A stretch of 12,019 bases of DNA from RGIG3009 sp045590855 (lineage in GTDB: Bacteria; Bacillota; Clostridia; Oscillospirales; Acutalibacteraceae). A model generated the notes under the pieces. The model saw only the letters and a program-made list of their open reading frames with translations. It ran no database searches and was not told where the DNA came from. Position 1 is the first letter of the stretch. Every line of letters begins with the position of its first letter. The DNA is taken from assembly GCA_045590855.1 (NCBI GenBank), contig JAZNRV010000046.1, positions 1 to 12,019 of the forward strand, written 5' to 3'. This document shows, piece by piece, positions 1 through 6,368 of this stretch. The position numbers and the translations under genes are program-made.

Positions 1-67
1 TATAGATAATAAAGCAGCGCCCGCCACCCCCGGGGTGCTGTTTGCCTGACGCTACTTTTTTGCAAAG

Positions 68-1432
68 TTACTTTTCAAATTGCGGTTTTCTCCAACTGCC
101 GACAAAGTAAAACACAATGCCAATCCAAAGCGGCGTAAAACCTGCCAAGGCATCGCCCAACCAAAAACCGAAATGTTTCATATCCAACACCAAGCCGAAC
201 AGCACCGCTAACCCGATACGCATAACAATTCCGTCAAAAATAGCGGTAGAAAAATTGACCGCGGTGTTGGCACTGCCGTTCATCAGTGCGTTCATCGGCG
301 AACGCGCGGCACTGCCAAAAAACATAAGCACCGCTATTGGCAAATATTCTATGCCAATGGCAATAACTTCTTGTTCGGTTGTAAAAATGGAATACACCTG
401 TTGCGGGAATAAAAGAAAAACAGCGGAAAACACCACCGCAATACCGGTGGAAAACAGTGTGATAACGCCCATAATGCGCGGTACTCGACAATATTCACCC
501 GCTCCGATGTTTTGCCCCACCATGGACGAACCCGCCGTGTTAAGAGAGTTGGATACCAAATTGCTAAAACTGGCAATTTTGTTGGCAATGCCCGCAAACC
601 CTGCCACCGCCACACCATAGGCGTTGATGTAAGCGTTGACAAACAGTTTCGAAAACATAATCGCGGCACTTTTGATAGCCATGGGCACACCCAATTTGAC
701 TAATCGTACAAATTCTTCCCGTTGCACTTTCACAAAATACTCCGCACGAAAAACCAATCCAAACTGTTGCCGCTTTTTGTATACAAACACCGCACAACAA
801 ATAAAACTGAACGATTGACTGATAACGGTTGCCAACGCGGCACCCATGGCACGCATGTCCAAACCAATAACAAACCAAAGGTCCAAAACAACGTTTAAAA
901 TTGAAGCAATACCAATAAAAAGAAGCGGGTGTTTGGAATCTCCCAGTCCGCGCAACACCGCACTGGCAGCGTTATAACCATAAATAAACACGGTGCCGAT
1001 AATGCTGACGGTTGCATACCCCAGTGCATCTTGCCATGCTTCGGGCGGAGTGTTCATGACCTGCAAAATCGGTTCACGCCAAATCAAACAACCAACCGAA
1101 AGAACACTGCCGAGCACGGTTAACGTGAAAAACAACGTCCCGATAAATTGCCCAATCTTGTGTTCCTCTTTGGCACCAATATAGTGAGAAATTATGACTT
1201 GTCCCGCGTTGGAAAACCCCATGGCCAAAAACGTCAAAAAATGCGCGACATCGCCGCCAACCGCAACGGCGGCAAGACCTTCTTTGCCCAACACGTGGCC
1301 CACCACAATCATGTCCACCATGTTGTATACCACTTGCAACGCACTGGCAAAAAACAACGGCATTGTAAATTTAAGCAGTTGCGGCGTTATGGGTCCTTTT
1401 GTAAAATCGGTTATGTAGTTTGCTTTTGACAT
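68..1432 (-). CDS. MATE family multidrug/organic cation exporter
   Basis: A 454-residue integral membrane protein predicted to export drugs or organic cations across the cytoplasmic membrane using a Na+ or H+ gradient. It has the length and pattern of the MATE family. A short polar N-terminus with 'GPITPQLLKFTMPLF' is followed by about twelve hydrophobic segments in two similar halves. The first half carries 'VVYNMVDMIVVGHVLG' near residues 35-50, and the second starts around residue 245 with 'LVKLGVPMAIKSA'. The ATG at 1432 is preceded by a modest GGTGAAG ribosome binding site. A promoter-like sequence lies just upstream, after the mrp terminator, so it is probably transcribed on its own. 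The family call is firm; the substrate cannot be read from the sequence. It belongs to the NorM/DinF-like prokaryotic branch rather than being a flippase of the MurJ type, judging by length and motifs. Confidence 0.93.
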   Translation of the reverse strand: MSKANYITDFTKGPITPQLLKFTMPLFFASALQVVYNMVDMIVVGHVLGKEGLAAVAVGGDVAHFLTFLAMGFSNAGQVIISHYIGAKEEHKIGQFIGTLFFTLTVLGSVLSVGCLIWREPILQVMNTPPEAWQDALGYATVSIIGTVFIYGYNAASAVLRGLGDSKHPLLFIGIASILNVVLDLWFVIGLDMRAMGAALATVISQSFSFICCAVFVYKKRQQFGLVFRAEYFVKVQREEFVRLVKLGVPMAIKSAAIMFSKLFVNAYINAYGVAVAGFAGIANKIASFSNLVSNSLNTAGSSMVGQNIGAGEYCRVPRIMGVITLFSTGIAVVFSAVFLLFPQQVYSIFTTEQEVIAIGIEYLPIAVLMFFGSAARSPMNALMNGSANTAVNFSTAIFDGIVMRIGLAVLFGLVLDMKHFGFWLGDALAGFTPLWIGIVFYFVGSWRKPQFEK

Positions 1433-1451
1433 GTTTCTTCACCCACATAAC

Positions 1452-1480
1452 AGTATACCTTCAAATTTTTGTTTTTACAA
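1452..1480 (-). promoter_or_regulatory. Putative sigma-A promoter of the MATE gene
   Basis: On the minus strand a -35 box TTGTAA (1475-1480) and a -10 box TATACT (1452-1457) are separated by 17 bases. The expected start near 1445 gives a leader of only about 13 bases before the ATG at 1432. The -35 lies immediately downstream of the mrp terminator, so the MATE gene appears to be insulated from mrp. This rests on pattern matching only. Confidence 0.5.
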
Positions 1481-1483
1481 CAA

Positions 1484-1514
1484 AAAACTCCGACAAAATT
1501 TTTGTCGGAGTTTT
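1484..1514 (-). terminator. Intrinsic terminator downstream of mrp
   Basis: A perfect inverted repeat pairs AAAACTCCGAC (1484-1494) with GTCGGAGTTTT (1504-1514); the A/T bases between them can extend the stem. On the minus strand the stem is followed by a run of T (GAGTTTTTTGTTG). It begins 4 bases after the mrp stop codon, so it most likely ends the sugar transferase-mrp transcript. Confidence 0.85.
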
Positions 1515-1518
1515 CGTT

Positions 1519-2343
1519 TTACAACAGAGCTTCAACCTCATCCACGGCGGGCGAAATTTCGTCGCAATCAACACGTTCGATTTCACCGTCGTCACACAAA
1601 TGCGATACCGTAGCGTTAATCGGTAATTTAGCCAAAAGCGAAATGTTCATCGCCGTTGCCGCTTTGTCTAAACCGTTTTCCTCGCCAAACAAGGTGATGT
1701 GCTTGCCACAGTCGGGGCAAACCAAATAACTCATGTTTTCCACCAAACCAAGTACCGGGATATTCAGCATATCTGCCATGGTTTTGGCTTTACCCACCAC
1801 CATTTGCACCAACGATTGCGGAGTCGATACCACCACCGTGGCATCCACCGGCAAGGTTTGATACACCGTCAACGGTACGTCGCCCGTTCCGGGAGGCATG
1901 TCAATGAACAAAACATCCAAATCGCCCCACACCACGTCGGTCCAAAATTGTGTGACCGCACCGGCAAGCACCGGTCCGCGCCATACAACGGGTTGCGTTT
2001 CGTCTTCCAATAACAAGTTAATAGACATCACTTTGATGCCCAAATGTGTTTCTGCGGGCAAAATGCCAACCTCCGAGCCTTGGGCTTTTTGTGTCAAACC
2101 AAAAGCACGGGGAATGGAGGGACCGGTAATATCCGCATCCAACACGCCGACTTTATAGCCGCGACGAGCCATCATAACGGCAAGCAAACAGGTAACGGAG
2201 GATTTTCCCACGCCGCCTTTACCGCTGCTGACGGCGACTACCTTTTTGATGCTGCTGAATTCGTTGAGTTTTGCGTGTAAATCTTCTTTGCGTTCACTGC
2301 ATTTTTGCGAGCAAGAACTGCAATCGTGTGTACATTCACTCAT
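1519..2343 (-). CDS. mrp: Mrp/NBP35 (ApbC) family iron-sulfur P-loop ATPase
   Basis: A 274-residue soluble ATPase of the Mrp/ApbC/Nbp35 family, which holds and transfers [4Fe-4S] clusters to apo-proteins. It has the deviant Walker A motif SGKGGVGKSS (about residues 40-49), a switch region DADITGPSIPRAFG (69-82), and a Walker B-like FIDMPPGTGD (146-155). The CPDC pair (C209, C212) is the cluster-bridging pair of the family. The N-terminus adds a cysteine cluster, C4-x3-C8-x2-C11-x3-C15, as in many clostridial members and reminiscent of the extra N-terminal cluster of Nbp35. I place the start at 2343 because AAGGAGG lies 8 bases upstream and the protein then begins 'MSECTHDC'. An in-frame ATG at 2385 would add 14 residues, but its ribosome binding site lies inside a hairpin. 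It follows the sugar transferase by 69 bases and may share its transcript. Confidence 0.93.
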   Translation of the reverse strand: MSECTHDCSSCSQKCSERKEDLHAKLNEFSSIKKVVAVSSGKGGVGKSSVTCLLAVMMARRGYKVGVLDADITGPSIPRAFGLTQKAQGSEVGILPAETHLGIKVMSINLLLEDETQPVVWRGPVLAGAVTQFWTDVVWGDLDVLFIDMPPGTGDVPLTVYQTLPVDATVVVSTPQSLVQMVVGKAKTMADMLNIPVLGLVENMSYLVCPDCGKHITLFGEENGLDKAATAMNISLLAKLPINATVSHLCDDGEIERVDCDEISPAVDEVEALL

Positions 2344-2371
2344 TGTTTCTTCCTCCTTACGAACATGTAAG

Positions 2372-2398
2372 ACGAGGTCCGCCATTGGCGAACCTCGT
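2372..2398 (-). other. Stem-loop in the mrp leader
   Basis: A 12-bp stem (2372-2383 with 2387-2398) has a 3-base loop. The single imperfect pair is G-U in minus-strand RNA but C-A in plus-strand RNA, so the structure is better in the mrp transcript. No T run follows on either side, so it is not a standard terminator. It sits between the sugar transferase stop and the mrp ribosome binding site, and could be an RNA-processing or stability element, or could block the upstream ATG at 2385. Confidence 0.6.
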
Positions 2399-2412
2399 TA
2401 ATAATACAAAAT

Positions 2413-3090
2413 TTATGCCGAGCGAGTAACCTTTTGCGAGGCGGAAATGGCACTGTTTGCGCCTTCCACAATCCCCTCGGAATGAATCACTTGCATGGCG
2501 GTTTTTACCAAAATCGAAAAATCACCTTTTAAGGAATAGGTCTTGGCATACTGGCTGTCAAGCTTGGCTTTTTCACGAACAGTTACGGTATCGCGTCCGC
2601 TGACTTGTGCCAAACCGGTAATACCCGGACGCACCCTGGAAGCACCGTTACGGTGGCGTAATCCCAACAAATCTTTTTCCGACAACACGACCGGACGCGG
2701 ACCCACAAAACTCATATCACCTTTTAAGACGTTGAATAATTGCGGCAACTCATCCAAACTCATGCGGCGCAATAATTCGCCGATGGGAGAAATGTATTTT
2801 TCCGGATTTTCCAACTTGTGCGTGGCAACGTTTGCGGGTGCCAAAACACTCATGGTACGGAATTTATAAATTTTAAAAGGAATGTCAAAACGACCCATGC
2901 GCTGTTGCACAAAAATGGGAGAACCCTTGGTATCAATGGCTGCTAAAACCGCCACAATAACCATGACGGGTGAAAGTGCTAAAATAAACAATAGCGAAAA
3001 GACAATATCGAGAAAACGTTTAAACGAAGAATAACGATTGGTGTGCTTTATATTGTATTGAGACTCTATGCTGACAACTCGGCGCATCAT
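2413..3090 (-). CDS. Sugar transferase (polyprenyl-phosphate phosphoglycosyltransferase), first paralog
   Basis: A 225-residue monotopic phosphoglycosyltransferase of the bacterial sugar transferase family (PglC/WcaJ catalytic domain). Such enzymes move a phosphosugar from a nucleotide sugar to undecaprenyl phosphate, the first step of capsule, exopolysaccharide or glycoprotein glycan assembly. After about 22 polar residues comes the single re-entrant membrane helix (about residues 27-52). The family signatures KIYKFRTM (73-80), SLDELPQLFNVLKGDMSFVG (111-130) with the catalytic Asp-Glu pair D113/E114, PRP (131-133) and RPGITGLAQVSGRD (154-167) follow. Its small size means it lacks the large N-terminal membrane domain of WbaP-type enzymes. 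The start at 3090 has GGAGG 5 bases upstream; a second ATG follows at 3087. A paralog lies divergently at 3403-4005. Sugar specificity is unknown and no glycosyltransferase, flippase or polymerase gene is nearby. Confidence 0.93.
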   Translation of the reverse strand: MMRRVVSIESQYNIKHTNRYSSFKRFLDIVFSLLFILALSPVMVIVAVLAAIDTKGSPIFVQQRMGRFDIPFKIYKFRTMSVLAPANVATHKLENPEKYISPIGELLRRMSLDELPQLFNVLKGDMSFVGPRPVVLSEKDLLGLRHRNGASRVRPGITGLAQVSGRDTVTVREKAKLDSQYAKTYSLKGDFSILVKTAMQVIHSEGIVEGANSAISASQKVTRSA

Positions 3091-3402
3091 TTTATCCTCC
3101 TTTTAGTCTCTTTTTCTTGAATTTGTGTTTTTCTGCTTGACGAGGGCATTATACACTGTTGTTATTTAAAAATCAAGGTTTTTTCTGTGAACGACAAAAA
3201 AGTCTGTACGTACAACCACTTTTTCACAAAGCAAAATTCTGCTTTTTGGTTATTTTGCACTACTTCAAAGGCGGTTTTTGACAATTTTCTCACAAACAAC
3301 ACCCGCTTTTGTGCCGGTCGGTAATATTTTCATGCACAACCAAGCACTTCCACCGTCCAAATGTGCTCAAACGGACATACTAATGCGGGAGGCGAGAGTG
3401 TT
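3091..3402. other. AT-rich intergenic region between divergent sugar transferases
   Basis: About 310 bases without a supported gene. It holds the minus-strand promoter at 3148-3176. A weak plus-strand candidate, TTGACG (3137-3142) and TGTTAT (3160-3165) with 17-base spacing, overlaps it. Other elements seen are a 10-bp palindrome TGTACGTACA (3205-3214) and a small stem AAAGCA/TGCTTT (3228-3245). A perfect TTGACA at 3278-3283 has no acceptable -10 box at the right distance. The plus-strand promoter of the second sugar transferase is therefore not settled. I see no riboswitch or small RNA that I can name. Confidence 0.6.
3148..3176 (-). promoter_or_regulatory. Putative sigma-A promoter of the minus-strand sugar transferase
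   Basis: On the minus strand TTGATT (3171-3176) and a perfect TATAAT (3148-3153) are separated by 17 bases. Transcription would start near 3141 and give a leader of about 50 bases before the ATG at 3090. It may also drive mrp downstream. Confidence 0.65.
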
Positions 3403-4005
3403 TTGTATGCCGTTATAAAACGCGGTTTGGATATACTTTTATCGTTTTTGTTGCTTTTTGTGCTCGGTCCTCTTTTTTTGATAATCATCATCGTTATCCA
3501 TGCCGATTCTTCCGGGCCGGCAATTTTTCGGCAAGTACGTTGCGGAAAAAGCGGTAAACCGTTTGTTATATATAAGTTTCGTACCATGTTTCTTAAAGCG
3601 CCAAAAAACATCGCAACACGAAATTTTAAAATGCCGCATCGCTATATCACGCCGTTTGGCAAATTTTTGCGGCAAACCAGTTTGGACGAGTTGCCGCAAT
3701 TATTCAACGTCTTAAAAGGCGATATGAGCTTTGTGGGTCCCCGACCCGTAATCCCCGCAGAAAAGAATTTGTTGGCATTGCGGCGGCAATGGCGAGCAGA
3801 TACGGTGCGCCCCGGCATTACCGGTCTGGCGCAAATACGCGGCAGAGATGCGTTGGATGCACCGGACAAAGCACATTACGATGCCGAATATGCGCGTCAT
3901 TACTCTTTTCTGTTGGATGTTTATATCCTTTTTTCTACCGTAAAATACGTACTCAAACGAGAAGACATCCACGAAGGCAGTGCGGATTTATATCACAAAC
4001 CTTAA
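3403..4005 (+). CDS. Sugar transferase (polyprenyl-phosphate phosphoglycosyltransferase), second paralog
   Basis: A small monotopic phosphoglycosyltransferase, about 200 residues, of the same family as the gene at 2413-3090. It has 'YAVIKRGLDILLSF' leading into a membrane helix (about residues 8-32), then KFRTM (58-62), SLDELPQLFNVLKGDMSFVG (93-112) with catalytic D95/E96, PRP, and RPGITGLAQIRGRD (136-149). I choose the TTG at 3403 as start because GGGAGG ends 10 bases upstream and the protein then begins just before the conserved K-R-x-L-D, as in the family. The in-frame ATG at 3361 would add 14 unconserved residues and has no ribosome binding site. Lower confidence applies to the start than to the function. 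The next gene begins 51 bases downstream across a terminator hairpin. Confidence 0.9.
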   Translation: MYAVIKRGLDILLSFLLLFVLGPLFLIIIIVIHADSSGPAIFRQVRCGKSGKPFVIYKFRTMFLKAPKNIATRNFKMPHRYITPFGKFLRQTSLDELPQLFNVLKGDMSFVGPRPVIPAEKNLLALRRQWRADTVRPGITGLAQIRGRDALDAPDKAHYDAEYARHYSFLLDVYILFSTVKYVLKREDIHEGSADLYHKP

Positions 4006-4008
4006 TCA

Positions 4009-4056
4009 CCCTCTTTTGCTTTTTAGCATACACTAAAAAGCAAAGGAGGGGTTTTT
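4009..4056 (+). terminator. Terminator hairpin that contains the next gene's ribosome binding site
   Basis: An 18-bp stem pairs 4009-4026 with 4033-4050 (one G-U pair), with a 6-base loop CATACA, and is followed by G and five T. This is a good plus-strand intrinsic terminator 3 bases after the sugar transferase stop. The 3' arm contains AAAGGAGG, the Shine-Dalgarno sequence of the ATPase gene whose ATG follows the T run at 4057. If read through, the RNA would fold the ribosome binding site into the stem. Confidence 0.8.
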
Positions 4057-5130
4057 ATGGCATCTGTCAACGCGCCGATTCGCTACTTTTTAGGAACCAA
4101 CACTCCCGATGGGTTTAAGGAATGTTCCCGTGTGTTATATGATTCCTCAAAGGACTGGCATACATACATCTTAAAAGGTGGTCCCGGTACCGGAAAATCC
4201 ACGTTACTTCGCTCGGTTTACGAACAACTTGGCGACGAAAAGACCGAGGTGTTTTGTTGTTCTGCCGACCCCGCTTCGCTTGACGCCGTGCGTCTGCCCC
4301 ATCAAAAAAAATTGTTCATAGACGGTACCGCACCACACGTGATGGAACCAACCTTTTGGAACGTAACCGAGGAGGTTGTTCCGCTGTTTTCGGCAACACA
4401 AAAAGAGATAATTGCGGCTCAGGCAAATCGCATTCTTTCGCTCAGCAACGAAAACGCCTCTCTCCATGCACAATGTCAAAAAGTGTTAAAAGCCGTACAA
4501 GGCATCCTTGCCGACAATCGCCAACTTGAAAAAAGGGCATTACGCACAAACAAAATCGAAAAAATCGCAGCGCACCTCGCCGACACCGAATGGATGCCTT
4601 TGTCAAAGGCCGGCGTGCAGGAACTCCGTTTTATCAGTGCCGTTACGCCGAATGGCTTTACCGTTCTGTCCGGCACCATTCAGGCTCTTTGTCCCCGTAT
4701 TTTTGCCATCGAGGACGAACACGGCGCCGTTGCCGATGCGTTGCTTAAACACTTGCTCGACCGAGCATTAGCCGACGGCCAACGTTGCGTTGTTTGTCCT
4801 TGTCCGTTGTTTTACGAAAACTCTGTTGAACACTTACTTCTTCCGGACATTGGCGTTGCTTTTGTATCTTCCAACCGTTACCACAAAGTGGACTATCCTG
4901 TTTTTCGACGTTTGCATGCTTCTCGATTTTTAAATGCCGAAGTCATGCAAGAAAAACAAAACCTGCTTCGTTTTCAAACCAAGGCAATAAACGAGTTGTT
5001 GCAGCAAGCATCGCAAGCTGTCGCAACGGCAAAAACCGTACACGACCAATTGGAAAAACTGTATGCCGCTGCGACAAACTGGACCGCGGTGGACACGCTC
5101 ACGCAAAAGTTGCTTTCTGATTTTGCATAA
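4057..5130 (+). CDS. Duplicated P-loop ATPase-like protein with a degenerate second half
   Basis: A 357-residue cytoplasmic protein resembling a family of uncharacterised firmicute P-loop proteins of about 360 residues built from two similar halves. Half one has 'RYFLGTNTPDGF' (9-20), a Walker A motif GGPGTGKST (41-49) and 'LFIDGTAPH' (86-94). Half two repeats the layout with 'RFISAVTPNGF' (191-201), 'RIFAIEDEHGAVADALL' (214-230) where the P-loop should be, and 'LLLPDIGVAFVSSNRYH' (260-276). The second site lacks the GxGKS lysine and serine and is expected not to bind nucleotide. Helical linkers at about 115-175 and 296-335 are likely coiled. The ATG at 4057 has GGAGG 7 bases upstream, inside the terminator stem. 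It is convergent with the AI-2E-family gene. The biological role is unknown; the family name is from memory of sequence pattern, not a search. Confidence 0.8.
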   Translation: MASVNAPIRYFLGTNTPDGFKECSRVLYDSSKDWHTYILKGGPGTGKSTLLRSVYEQLGDEKTEVFCCSADPASLDAVRLPHQKKLFIDGTAPHVMEPTFWNVTEEVVPLFSATQKEIIAAQANRILSLSNENASLHAQCQKVLKAVQGILADNRQLEKRALRTNKIEKIAAHLADTEWMPLSKAGVQELRFISAVTPNGFTVLSGTIQALCPRIFAIEDEHGAVADALLKHLLDRALADGQRCVVCPCPLFYENSVEHLLLPDIGVAFVSSNRYHKVDYPVFRRLHASRFLNAEVMQEKQNLLRFQTKAINELLQQASQAVATAKTVHDQLEKLYAAATNWTAVDTLTQKLLSDFA

Positions 5131-5167
5131 AAAGAAGGGGCAAACGCTTTGCGTTTGCCCCTTCTTT
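5131..5167. terminator. Bidirectional intrinsic terminator
   Basis: A perfect 17-bp stem pairs AAAGAAGGGGCAAACGC (5131-5147) with its complement at 5151-5167, with a 3-base loop. T-rich sequence follows on both strands. It directly follows the ATPase stop codon (5128-5130) and lies 7 bases beyond the AI-2E-family stop (5174-5176), so it should end both convergent transcripts. Confidence 0.93.
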
Positions 5168-5173
5168 CTTTTG

Positions 5174-6310
5174 TTATGATTCTTTTTTTGTCAACTTTAT
5201 ACTGTTACGGTAAGCAATATAATCGGTAAGCATCATTTGAACAACCGCAATAAACGGTGCGCCCAAGAACACGCCCCAGAAACCAAACAAACCGCCGCCA
5301 ATGGTAATTCCCAATAAAACATAGATGGCTTTGATACCAACGGTCTGACCAACAATACGCGGTTGAATAATGTTGGCATCGATTTGTTGCATTACCAAAA
5401 TGTAAGCAGCCACAAACAAGGCTCCGTAGAAATTGCCCGACAACAAGGCAATCAAAACCGCCAACACACCACCAATAAGAGCGCCGAAATACGGTATCAT
5501 GTTCATAATTCCCAGCATCATACCCATAACCGCCGCGTTCGGCATTCTGGCCAACAAAAAGCCAATGGTTGCCAATACGCCGACGACCAACGCATCTAAC
5601 ATTTGGCTGTAAAAATAGTTGTAAAAAATCTTGGCGGTTTTGTGTGCATAGGTAGAAAAGAAGGTGAGCGTTTTCGGTTTGAACACCAACCCCAAAACGG
5701 ATTTGACCGCGGCAAACAGCGATTCATGACCAAGCAGCATGTATACCGAAACAATCACCGCCATGATGACTTCTACCAAAGAAGAAGTAAAGTTTAACAC
5801 ACTGCTCAAATACGACAACAATTTATCTACCGTTACTTGTTCTTGCAAAAAGGCATAAATTTCCTTGGCGCGTTGCGGCAAATCCAGGCTTTCCAAAAAA
5901 CTGCCCGGTCCCGCGCGGTCGTTGATGAATCCCATCACTTTTTCGTAATAGGCGGGAACGTTGCTCACAAACTCTGCCACAGCGGAAACCAAAGCCGGAA
6001 CAGCAATGTAAAACAACAAACCGAGCAACCCAAGCGTCAGCAAATATACCAACGCCACCGAAAGCGGGCGCGCCGCTTTTTCAAAAAATTTCCCCTTGAT
6101 TCGTTTGAGATTGCGTTCCATCCAGCTCATCGGTCCGTACAGCACAAACGCAATCGCAAAACCGACGACAAACGGCGTCAGTATGGAAAACCCTTTGCTG
6201 ATAATCAAGCCAATTTGACCCAAATTATCAAACGTCTTATACACCACAATCAAAGCAAGACCCAACAAAAACAAGGATACCCATTGTGCAAGATTTTTAT
6301 TGGCTTTCAC
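5174..6310 (-). CDS. AI-2E family transporter-like membrane protein
   Basis: A 378-residue polytopic membrane protein of the AI-2E (PerM/YtvI/TqsA) family. Members export varied small molecules or ions, including autoinducer 2 in one case and sodium or lithium with protons in others, so the substrate here is open. Features in order: two N-terminal helices (about 12-30 and 40-65), a basic loop 'RNLKRIKGKFFEKAARP', a helix pair, a long amphipathic middle region (about 120-210), and a C-terminal bundle. The C-terminus carries the family pattern 'IIQPRIVGQTVGIKAIYVLL' and GGGLFGFWGVFLGAPFIAVV. Length is normal for the family. The start is GTG at 6310, with GGAGGTG 7 bases upstream. It follows dnaJ by 58 bases with no strong terminator between, so heat-shock read-through is possible in addition to its own candidate promoter. 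Confidence 0.92.
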   Translation of the reverse strand: MKANKNLAQWVSLFLLGLALIVVYKTFDNLGQIGLIISKGFSILTPFVVGFAIAFVLYGPMSWMERNLKRIKGKFFEKAARPLSVALVYLLTLGLLGLLFYIAVPALVSAVAEFVSNVPAYYEKVMGFINDRAGPGSFLESLDLPQRAKEIYAFLQEQVTVDKLLSYLSSVLNFTSSLVEVIMAVIVSVYMLLGHESLFAAVKSVLGLVFKPKTLTFFSTYAHKTAKIFYNYFYSQMLDALVVGVLATIGFLLARMPNAAVMGMMLGIMNMIPYFGALIGGVLAVLIALLSGNFYGALFVAAYILVMQQIDANIIQPRIVGQTVGIKAIYVLLGITIGGGLFGFWGVFLGAPFIAVVQMMLTDYIAYRNSIKLTKKES

Positions 6311-6335
6311 GTGCTGACACCTCCGTTGTAAAATC

Positions 6336-6364
6336 AGTATAACAAAACTTTGTTAAAAGCGCAA
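6336..6364 (-). promoter_or_regulatory. Candidate promoter of the AI-2E-family gene with a palindrome in its spacer
   Basis: On the minus strand TATACT (6336-6341) matches the -10 box well, while TTGCGC (6359-6364) is a poor -35 box at 17 bases. The spacer holds the inverted repeat TAACAAA-AC-TTTGTTA (6340-6355), which could be an operator or simply an AT-rich stem. The call is tentative. Confidence 0.35.
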
Positions 6365-6368
6365 CCGC

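Noticed and set aside
20..60. GC-rich CACCCCCGGGGTG hairpin after the MATE stop
   Set aside because: Stem is about 5 bp with a tiny loop and no following T run in the minus direction, so it does not support a terminator call.
117..620. A 167-codon plus-strand frame opposite the MATE gene
   Set aside because: Fully inside a clear membrane transporter gene, low-complexity composition, no start signal.
3278..3306. TTGACA as a promoter for the plus-strand sugar transferase
   Set aside because: No -10-like hexamer at 15-19 bases; the sequence there is GC-rich (ACCCGC).
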